Part shown: positions 27,888 through 34,551 of the stretch, in pieces
Position numbering within the stretch: the stretch's first letter is position 1
Layout: each line of letters begins with the position of its first letter
NCBI GenBank assembly: GCA_025350305.1
Contig: JANXYC010000103.1
Span: 1-54,136, forward strand
Length of the DNA stretch: 54,136 nucleotides
Direction of reading: 5' to 3'
Source of the DNA: Cyclobacteriaceae bacterium
GTDB taxonomy: Bacteria > Bacteroidota > Bacteroidia > Cytophagales > Cyclobacteriaceae
Translations under genes and position numbers: made by a program
Notes under the pieces: generated by a model
Told to the model about the DNA's origin: nothing
The model's input: the letters and a program-made list of their open reading frames with translations, nothing else
Databases searched by the model: none

Positions 27888-29270
27888 TTAGCGACTCTTC
27901 AGATTCTTTAAGGTAGAAATAAATTTACGCTTGATTTTAGATTGATCGTGGTGATGCTGTTGCTTTACTACCCATCGGCCATTGACGATGGTGCCCAGGT
28001 TACAACTTGAATCGCCTGTATAAACCATCGTGGACAAAAGATTCTTGAGTGACGAGGCAGCAACCAGGGGGGACTTTGCGTCCAACACAACCGCGTCGAA
28101 GGGTTGGTTAATGGCAAAGTGGTCTCCCCAACTCAACCCCATCGCGTTTCGTCCTGATTCAATCGCCTCATTAACAAGATAGCGCGCGGCATCACCCTTG
28201 AACGTGTTTCGTCTATTGGTGACAAGTCGTTGCCGGTAGTCCATCATCCGGAATTCTTCCATGGGATTAAGGCCGATGTGACTGTCCGTGCCAATGGACC
28301 AATGACCACCCCTCTCGTAAAATTCTTTCATTCTGAAAATACCATCACCTAGATTTCCTTCAGTCGATGGACAAAGTACCACATGGGCCTTCGTTGCTAT
28401 CAAGCGGTTCAATTCCTCATCGTCCAAATGAGTGGAATGAATAAGATGGAATCGTTCATTCACCGGCAGGTTTTCCAGCAGCCATTGCATGGGGCGCTGA
28501 CCGCAGAACGCGCGACAGTCCGCAACTTCCTTTTTCTGCTCGGCTACATGAATGTGAAAAGGCAACTCCTTCGGACCGTGCTCAAGTGTTTTGACAATAT
28601 CCTGAAAGTTTACCGCACGCAAAGAATGCACGCTAAATCCCAGGCTTGCTTCCTGATAATCTTTGATAACCAGTTTTGATGCTTCCAGGAGTTTGAAATA
28701 ATCGTCGATCGAGTTGGATATAAACCTTCGTTGCCGGGGCTGTGGATCAAGTCCGAAGCCGCCTTTTTGATAAAAGACAGGAATGAGCGTGATTTTTATT
28801 CCAGTTGCTTTTGCAGCAGCCACCATGCGCTCACCCATTTCAGCCAGGTTGGTGTATGGCTTGCCATCCATGTCGTGATGCAGGTAATGAAACTCCGCTA
28901 CCTGTGTATAACCGTGGCGCAACATTTCCGCATACAGCATCGTGGCAATTGCCTCCGCCTCTTCGGGACCTACCAGCAGCGCGCACTTGTACATTTCTTC
29001 GCGCCACGTCCAGAAGTCGTCTTCACGTCCATCGGGATGATTTTCAGCAAGTCCTGCCATGGCAAATTGAAAAGCGTGTGAGTGCGCATTTTGAAACCCT
29101 GGCAATGCATAACCGGCGATTGACTCCAGGGCTGTACCTTCCGGAGGTGGTTGGTTGGACAAATACTGAATCAAGCCATATTCATCAACGCCTACATAGG
29201 CCGGAGAAAGCCAGTCTTCGTGCTGGAGCAAGGCATTAAAACGAAAATGCGTTAATCGTTCACCTGACAT
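27888..29270 (-). CDS. hutF: Formimidoylglutamate deiminase
   Basis: 460 residues of the amidohydrolase superfamily. It hydrolyses N-formimidoyl-L-glutamate to N-formyl-L-glutamate and ammonia, the penultimate step of the five-step histidine pathway. Metal site residues are visible: HxH at His63/His65 in NAHSHAFQ, HIHVAEQKKEV in mid-protein, HSTHLDDEE, and the Asp in GTDSHIGLNPMEE. HSHAFQ and the ending of the metal site match HutF rather than guanine or atrazine deaminases. Its ATG directly follows the TAA of hutG with no gap, implying coupling. hutH, hutU and hutI are not in the window. Confidence 0.93.
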   Translation of the reverse strand: MSGERLTHFRFNALLQHEDWLSPAYVGVDEYGLIQYLSNQPPPEGTALESIAGYALPGFQNAHSHAFQFAMAGLAENHPDGREDDFWTWREEMYKCALLVGPEEAEAIATMLYAEMLRHGYTQVAEFHYLHHDMDGKPYTNLAEMGERMVAAAKATGIKITLIPVFYQKGGFGLDPQPRQRRFISNSIDDYFKLLEASKLVIKDYQEASLGFSVHSLRAVNFQDIVKTLEHGPKELPFHIHVAEQKKEVADCRAFCGQRPMQWLLENLPVNERFHLIHSTHLDDEELNRLIATKAHVVLCPSTEGNLGDGIFRMKEFYERGGHWSIGTDSHIGLNPMEEFRMMDYRQRLVTNRRNTFKGDAARYLVNEAIESGRNAMGLSWGDHFAINQPFDAVVLDAKSPLVAASSLKNLLSTMVYTGDSSCNLGTIVNGRWVVKQQHHHDQSKIKRKFISTLKNLKSR

Positions 29271-30071
29271 TTATAACTGATCGATAAGTTTTTCAAAAAC
29301 TTTTTTTAGTAAGGTCCGCATAGTCGCTGCCCGCGATTTGTCATACCTCTTTTCTGTATCATCCATATAATTTATTTTGGTCATCTCAAGCTGCAGAGCG
29401 TACTGATGTTCGGATGGCCGACCGAAATGGCGGGTAATATACCCACCTTTAAACGGATGATTGTGACTTACTGAATAATTACTGTGATCCAAAACACCAA
29501 GCACGGTCTCAATCAATCCGGGTGAGGCCGAGGTGCCGTCCATGTCTCCCAAAATCATGTCCGGAAATTCCTCTTTTTGGATGGTCAGAACACGTTGCCG
29601 TATCGAATGACAATCCCACAGCACAACCTTTCCATGTTTACTTTTTAATTCATTTAACAGTAACTGAATTTTTTGATGATACGGTTGAAAATATAATTCC
29701 CGCCTGCTCCTGATTTCATCCGTTGCAACTTCCTTTCGCCCATCGCGATAGATTGATTCACCGAGGAAGGTGGTGGTGGGACAGAGCCCGGTGATAAGCC
29801 GGCCATCGGAATAAAGGGGGCTGCTTTGCGGGTCGCGGTTGAGATCAATGACCCAGCGGCTGTAGTGAGCGGCAATCATACCAATCCCCATCTCTGAAGC
29901 ACAATCGTAAAGCGTATCAACAAACCAATCAGTGTCATCAGGCGATGCGATGAGTTCGGGTTTATATTGATTCGACAGATTGCCGGGAAACGCGGTACCG
30001 CAATGCGGAACGGAAAGGAGTAATGGGACTTCAGAATTTTTCGCCTGGATAATTCTGAATGGCTCGTCCAT
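29271..30071 (-). CDS. hutG: N-formylglutamate amidohydrolase (deformylase)
   Basis: 266 residues. It cleaves N-formyl-L-glutamate to glutamate and formate and takes the product of HutF. VPHCGTAFPG (about 21-30) and RWVIDLNRDPQSS are the FGase signatures (PHxG and the DLNR block), followed by LWDCHSI with a metal-binding His and SHNHPFKGGYITRHFG. Together with hutF it forms the formylglutamate branch of histidine catabolism. It is 42 bp downstream of a small TM protein in what looks like an eight-gene minus-strand operon. Confidence 0.93.
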   Translation of the reverse strand: MDEPFRIIQAKNSEVPLLLSVPHCGTAFPGNLSNQYKPELIASPDDTDWFVDTLYDCASEMGIGMIAAHYSRWVIDLNRDPQSSPLYSDGRLITGLCPTTTFLGESIYRDGRKEVATDEIRSRRELYFQPYHQKIQLLLNELKSKHGKVVLWDCHSIRQRVLTIQKEEFPDMILGDMDGTSASPGLIETVLGVLDHSNYSVSHNHPFKGGYITRHFGRPSEHQYALQLEMTKINYMDDTEKRYDKSRAATMRTLLKKVFEKLIDQL

Positions 30072-30113
30072 TTATTGATATTAATTTGAACCTAAAGGTG
30101 TTTAGGAGATTTG

Positions 30114-30437
30114 TTACTTCCTTTTTGATGCACATTTAACCAATTGTTCTTCGAGGTTCCTGATATGCAATTCAATTTCTTTTTGTTTTTGGATCGTCAA
30201 TTCGGTTTGAGTCCTGGCAATATCCCGCTGTTTATTTGCTTCCGCTTTAGCTTCAACGGCTTGCTTTTCCATTTCTACAGCAAGATCTCGTTGCCTGGTT
30301 GCTTCAATGGATTGGGTGAATCCGTAAATCAGGAACAGAACGCACAAAATTGCTGCCATTCCCAATACTACAGCTGTTAACCGGCTTCGCTTGAGTTGTT
30401 GAAGTTTATACTCCTGAAATTCTTCCTTAGTATTCAT
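30114..30437 (-). CDS. Small membrane protein with C-terminal coiled coil (B)
   Basis: 107 residues, not a family I recognise. A basic N-terminus (KLQQLKRSRL) leads into one transmembrane helix (about 22-42, VVLGMAAILCVLFLIYGF). About 60 residues of Glu/Lys/Gln/Ala-rich heptad-like helix then end in KCASKRK. It resembles its upstream neighbour in layout, with which it overlaps by four bases (ATGA). Orientation by the positive-inside rule puts the coiled coil outside the cytoplasm. Confidence 0.75.
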   Translation of the reverse strand: MNTKEEFQEYKLQQLKRSRLTAVVLGMAAILCVLFLIYGFTQSIEATRQRDLAVEMEKQAVEAKAEANKQRDIARTQTELTIQKQKEIELHIRNLEEQLVKCASKRK

Positions 30438-30709
30438 TTTCTTCTACCTGATTTTCTCAATTCCTCTGCAGCCTGCATGGCTCTTTCAGCTTCTCTTCTA
30501 GCCAACTCTATTTCTGCCACCGCCCTTTGTTGTTGTTCTTCCGCGCTCCTTTCACATTCAACTGTTTGAACTTTCAATCGCTCAATTTCCTTCCTTGCAT
30601 CCTGCAAGTCCGATTGGATCTGGAGTGCATAGAAAGAAAACAAAATGGCAACCACACCCATTATCACGGCTGGCACCCAGGGATTCATACGTTTCTTTTT
30701 CTCTTCCAT
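30434..30709 (-). CDS. Small membrane protein with C-terminal coiled coil (A)
   Basis: 91 residues with no recognised family. MEEKKKRMNP is followed by a transmembrane helix (about 11-28, WVPAVIMGVVAILFSFYAL) and a strongly charged helix (QSDLQDARKEIERLKVQ, later EIELARREAERAMQAAEEL) up to the end. It is two bases from the GH3 stop and overlaps the next gene by four bases. The two may form a membrane-tethered coiled-coil pair in the periplasm. A role near the cell wall would fit the adjacent GH3 and PBP4 genes but is inference. Confidence 0.75.
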   Translation of the reverse strand: MEEKKKRMNPWVPAVIMGVVAILFSFYALQIQSDLQDARKEIERLKVQTVECERSAEEQQQRAVAEIELARREAERAMQAAEELRKSGRRK

Positions 30710-30711
30710 TG

Positions 30712-31959
30712 TTATGCTTTTTTCTTTTTAGTTTTTTCTTCCCGAGGCTCCGTCGCTGGATCAGCACCAGAAGATTTGCTTTCCTTTACCTGCGGTTTGT
30801 TCTCCAATGACTTTTTCAGCGCTACTAATTCCTGTCGCGTCGCATCCAGTTCGTGCCGAAGGTATTCCTCGGCTGGAACTCCAATCCGGGACTTTAGTTT
30901 GATAATACGATTGAACGCTTCATCAATGCGCTCGGGCTTGATCTTTCCACGCTCTACCAGCGTACGAATGATGGTGTGCACTTTATTTACCGTGCGATCT
31001 TCACTTCCCTGAATGTTATTTGAAAAACACAGAACATCAATGCCGGCATTGATAGCAAGTTTGATTGCCTCTTCCAGCCCATATTGTTTGGTGATCGCCT
31101 GCATCTGCATATCATCCGAAAACACGACCCCGTCAAAATGCAATTGCTTGCGTAACAGGCTGTCGATCATACGGGAAGAGAGCGTGCCAGGATAGCCACG
31201 AGGATCAAGTTGACGATTCACAATGTGTGCACTCATGATCGCATCCACCGCACCGGAGGCAATCAGGCGCTGGTAAGGAATTAATTCCGCCGCCGTCCAG
31301 GAATTTGTTACATCGGCCACCCCAAAGTGCGTATCCGTCTTCGAACTTCCGTGTCCCGGAAAATGCTTGAGTACGGTAGTCACTCCAAACTTCCGGTGGG
31401 GCTTGATAAACTCTTCTGCAAATAAAGCAGCCGAATCAGGATTGGACGAAAACGACCGCCCTACCTTTACGATCACCGTGTTTTCGGGATTGACGGCGAG
31501 GTCAACTACTGGAGCAAAGTTTACGTTAATGCCGAGTCCTGCCAGTGTGGACGCGGTTGACTCTGCATAAAATCTTACGGAATCGAGCGTCAAGGCTTTG
31601 CCCATCTCCTGAGCAGTGATGGACCGGGCGAAACCATACTTATCTTTTAGCCTGTTCACTTTCCCACCCTCCTGATCAATGGCCACCAGCAGTGGGATGT
31701 TAGCGGCTTTCTGGTAGGTCCAGATAATTTTTTTCAGTGCGGCAAATGATGCGCTGCTCTTGGGTACATTTTTTTCAAAAAGGATAATAGAACCAACCTT
31801 CCCTGCTTTCACCTCTTCCAGTACCAATGGATCAATTTCTGCTTTGGGAAATCCGATCAACAGCATTTGCCCAATCTTCACATCCAGCATGTCTCTGGTT
31901 TGAGCCTGAACCAACAGGTTGAACAAGCAACATGCCAGCGTATAGTTAATTTTTCTCAT
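30712..31959 (-). CDS. GH3 beta-N-acetylglucosaminidase, NagZ-like, exported
   Basis: 415 residues with a signal peptide (MRKINYTLACCLFNLLVQAQ; Cys10/Cys11 are not a clean lipobox). The GH3 barrel covers about 25-360. IDQEGGKVNRL is at 94-104. The NagZ loop KHFPGHG (198-204) with Asp209 and His211 holds the family His/Asp acid dyad. The nucleophile is Asp282 in VFSDDMQM. It should remove GlcNAc from peptidoglycan fragments. About 55 Lys/Glu-rich residues follow the barrel (SSGADPATEPREEKTKKKKA). Classical NagZ is cytoplasmic; here it looks exported. It overlaps the PBP4 gene by 14 bases, supporting joint action in wall turnover. Confidence 0.9.
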   Translation of the reverse strand: MRKINYTLACCLFNLLVQAQTRDMLDVKIGQMLLIGFPKAEIDPLVLEEVKAGKVGSIILFEKNVPKSSASFAALKKIIWTYQKAANIPLLVAIDQEGGKVNRLKDKYGFARSITAQEMGKALTLDSVRFYAESTASTLAGLGINVNFAPVVDLAVNPENTVIVKVGRSFSSNPDSAALFAEEFIKPHRKFGVTTVLKHFPGHGSSKTDTHFGVADVTNSWTAAELIPYQRLIASGAVDAIMSAHIVNRQLDPRGYPGTLSSRMIDSLLRKQLHFDGVVFSDDMQMQAITKQYGLEEAIKLAINAGIDVLCFSNNIQGSEDRTVNKVHTIIRTLVERGKIKPERIDEAFNRIIKLKSRIGVPAEEYLRHELDATRQELVALKKSLENKPQVKESKSSGADPATEPREEKTKKKKA

Positions 31960-33232
31960 AGATTCTCTTCAGTATTATTTCCATCCTGGCCCGAACTTCT
32001 CCGGCGGAGCCCATAAAGTTATTATTCATCCAGCTAAAGATGAGGGTTCGCCCCCGTTTAGTAATCAGATAGCCGCTGAGTGTGTAGTTATTGCTCAGAA
32101 AGCCCGTTTTTCCAAAAATATAGGGCGTTTGGTCACCCTTGTAGCAGCTCCGTAGGGTTCCGCTCTTACCCCCTACTGCCAGCAACTGGAACAAGCGCTC
32201 ACGGGGGACCAACGCATAAATCTTTTCCCAGAGCCGTACCAAGGAACGAGGTGTGAACAAGTTGTAGCGTGACAATCCGGATCCATCCAACCACACCGGC
32301 TCATCCGGCAGGTCAAACAGAAATTTCTTTTTTACATAACGAATCGCAATCTCCGGTTTGAGTGAGTCGCTCACCACATTCGCACATAACAGGAGCAGCT
32401 GCTCTGCAATGAAGTTATCGCTTGCCTGCATCATTACCGTGTATAAACTATCTGGGATTGAGGAGTACAGTGTCTTTGCATCAGGCGGTAACATTGTACG
32501 GATTAGCTGTACTTCTTTCTTTAGTGTATCACTCAAAAGTTTTACAAGCAGTTCATCGCTATAATGGAAAGGTATATTCCATTCTGTTGGCCGGTTCGCC
32601 TTTCCGGGCCGGAATGTAAGTGCGTTGGAATCAATCCCTCGCGTGATCATTGATCGCACTTTTTCAACAGAATCGGAAATTGTATAAGTGAATATATCAG
32701 GATGTGAGATAAAAGCGGTCCCATTCCTTCTGACACTCACGCGGTTGCCATACATTGGAAAAGAAGTTTTTTCTACCTGGTAGGACTCAGCGTAGTCATC
32801 CCAGGACCAGCCGGGTCCAAAATACTCCGTTTGAAAATTGCTGGAGGAGAAAAATAAATTCAAGGGTGTGGTTTTCAGAAAATCATACACACGGTTTTCC
32901 CTGGACGTATTTTCATATAGAAATCCAGGATCACCCGTTCCCCAAAAAATCAAAGAGTCATTTCGTTGCACATACCGTAAGGCCGGGACAGAATCGCCTA
33001 GCAATTGGAGGGAAGCGAAAAGTGTAAAAATTTTTGTATTGGAAGCCGGAGTAAAATAGCGGTCGCCCTGATGATCGTACATCAATTTTCGTTGTGCGGG
33101 ATCATAGAGAACCAAACCAATATGATCCTTGAAATCTTTTTCGGCCTGGTGCACCGCAATCGTTAAATACCGTTGCGACGAGCAAGAGCATACTGCCACA
33201 TACACGATCCAGTACCAGCGCTGCGCTGCCAT
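31946..33232 (-). CDS. PBP4-type D-alanyl-D-alanine carboxypeptidase/endopeptidase (peptidase S13)
   Basis: 428 residues. All three penicillin-binding motifs are present: Ser64-NT-Lys67 (TPASNTKIF), Ser271-Asp-Asn273 (MQASDNF) and Lys375-Thr-Gly (FGKTGFL). The large insert between motifs 1 and 2 is that of class C PBP4/DacB. The N-terminus (YWIVYVAVCSCSSQ) is hydrophobic with Cys15/Cys17 and may be a lipoprotein signal. It would trim or cut peptide stems of peptidoglycan. It is joined to the DinB-like gene by a TGATG junction and to the GH3 gene by a 14-base overlap. Confidence 0.92.
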   Translation of the reverse strand: MAAQRWYWIVYVAVCSCSSQRYLTIAVHQAEKDFKDHIGLVLYDPAQRKLMYDHQGDRYFTPASNTKIFTLFASLQLLGDSVPALRYVQRNDSLIFWGTGDPGFLYENTSRENRVYDFLKTTPLNLFFSSSNFQTEYFGPGWSWDDYAESYQVEKTSFPMYGNRVSVRRNGTAFISHPDIFTYTISDSVEKVRSMITRGIDSNALTFRPGKANRPTEWNIPFHYSDELLVKLLSDTLKKEVQLIRTMLPPDAKTLYSSIPDSLYTVMMQASDNFIAEQLLLLCANVVSDSLKPEIAIRYVKKKFLFDLPDEPVWLDGSGLSRYNLFTPRSLVRLWEKIYALVPRERLFQLLAVGGKSGTLRSCYKGDQTPYIFGKTGFLSNNYTLSGYLITKRGRTLIFSWMNNNFMGSAGEVRARMEIILKRIYEKN

Positions 33233-33744
33233 CAGGCAGTCAGATAACGTTCCTGAAGAATCTTACAGTGATGTGTTTCGTGCCCAGCAATGATAAAACC
33301 CAGTGCGACCACGGAGAGCTCATTGTTGTTGGCTGTACCTTTTCGTTTTAACATCTCTGCATTAAAACTCTCAAACAAGTCAACCGAGGAGCTGCGTAGA
33401 TGTTGCATTTCGTCACCAATCTGCCGAAGGTTCCGGCCAGTCGCGTTTAATTGGGTTGCATATTCTTTTTCATCGAAGCCTGACAAAGGCGTCTTATCGT
33501 TTCTCGCAAATCGCAGTGCCCGGTACGCAAAAATCCGTTCCGCATCAATCATATGACACAGCACTTCACGCACCGACCATTTGTCATCAGCATAACGAAA
33601 GTCACTCTTTGCTTCCGGAATTGAATGAATCAATTCCATGGTGCGATACCCGGAAATTCGCATAGCCTGCAATACATCAGGTTGCTCCACTAATTTTACA
33701 TAGCCTTTATAAAATGGTGGTATTGTTTCAAGATTTAAGAACAT
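33232..33744 (-). CDS. DinB-superfamily four-helix metal-binding protein
   Basis: 170 residues of the DinB/YfiT-like fold. The three-His metal triad is visible: His64 (LCHMIDAERI), His155 and His159 (GHETHH). The N-terminal SxWSVREVLCH region (here DKWSVREVLCH) is family-typical. Related proteins act as metal-dependent thiol transferases or hydrolases; the substrate here is unknown. It has no signal peptide, so it is cytoplasmic, and lies two bases from the lipoprotein gene. Confidence 0.9.
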   Translation of the reverse strand: MFLNLETIPPFYKGYVKLVEQPDVLQAMRISGYRTMELIHSIPEAKSDFRYADDKWSVREVLCHMIDAERIFAYRALRFARNDKTPLSGFDEKEYATQLNATGRNLRQIGDEMQHLRSSSVDLFESFNAEMLKRKGTANNNELSVVALGFIIAGHETHHCKILQERYLTA

Positions 33745-33746
33745 GC

Positions 33747-34502
33747 TTATTGAAATTCAGTAAAAAGTTTGTCTGGCAGCGTCTCATCCACTTTCACATT
33801 TTTGGGTCCCCTGCCACCGGTGCGATCTCCCGAGAGGAGGATGTTTCCGTACTTCTGATAGTTGTCCCACGGAAGGGTAAAGTTCGCGGTGTCTTGCCGG
33901 GAGTCCTTATAGTATGACCAGTAACGAACCAGCTTTTCCTTTACATCCACGTAGAGTTTGTATTTGTTTTCAGGCGTGTCGCCTACTTCCCGGAACATCA
34001 ATTGAAGTACATTGTAGCGATTGCCTTTTAATGTGTCTTCACCCAGATATTTCAAGGTTACCCCGGAGTCTTTGAGTTTATAAGGCATTGCCAACCAATA
34101 CATGTCATTAAAATACATTGACTTGGCCTTTGTCAGCATTTTCTTCAGTGAGTCTGGATCTTTTAACTCCTGACCTTTTACCTGAACACGGCCTTCGTTG
34201 CTATTTATACTGGCCAGATAAACGATGCTGTCCTTCAAGTTTTCAATCCGAATCCTGTTCATTTTTTTGTCCCACACCCAATTTCGTCGCCCAAAGGCAT
34301 TCCAGCTTATGAAACGCGTATTGTCCCAGTTCTCGCGACCACCCATCGCGAGCATGATGCTGTCAGCTAACTCAATGGCAGCGGGGTCAGAATGGGCAAG
34401 ATCGAATCCTTCCATCGCCGGATTTCCAAGGGAGGCGTTTTTCCTGGTTTCACAGGAGAAAATGACCAAGCCAAAGGCCAAAAAGAATATAAAGCATTTC
34501 AT
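33747..34502 (-). CDS. Lipoprotein of unknown function, DUF6503/LolA-like
   Basis: 251 residues. The signal ends in a lipobox (LVIFSC, Cys17). The mature part contains IMLAMGGRENWDNTRFISW, RRNWVWDKKMNRIRIE and YKLYVDVKEKLVRYW. This alternation of short strands resembles the open beta-barrel of LolA/LolB-type lipoprotein carriers, as in Bacteroidota DUF6503 proteins. It is the first gene of the closely packed set that ends with hutF. Function is unknown; binding a hydrophobic ligand is inference from the fold. Confidence 0.75.
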   Translation of the reverse strand: MKCFIFFLAFGLVIFSCETRKNASLGNPAMEGFDLAHSDPAAIELADSIMLAMGGRENWDNTRFISWNAFGRRNWVWDKKMNRIRIENLKDSIVYLASINSNEGRVQVKGQELKDPDSLKKMLTKAKSMYFNDMYWLAMPYKLKDSGVTLKYLGEDTLKGNRYNVLQLMFREVGDTPENKYKLYVDVKEKLVRYWSYYKDSRQDTANFTLPWDNYQKYGNILLSGDRTGGRGPKNVKVDETLPDKLFTEFQ

Positions 34503-34531
34503 AATCTGGCTATTTTTAAAGTGAATTTAGC

Positions 34532-34547
34532 AATTGCCGGGGCAATT
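34532..34547. terminator. Short palindromic hairpin between propeller gene and lipoprotein gene
   Basis: AATTGCC and GGCAATT pair perfectly around two bases. It lies 5-20 bp past... that is, between the propeller stop codon at 34552 and the next start at 34502. On the minus strand it is followed by a loose TTTAAAAAT stretch, so termination would be weak and read-through likely. Confidence 0.35.
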
Positions 34548-34551
34548 CAAA

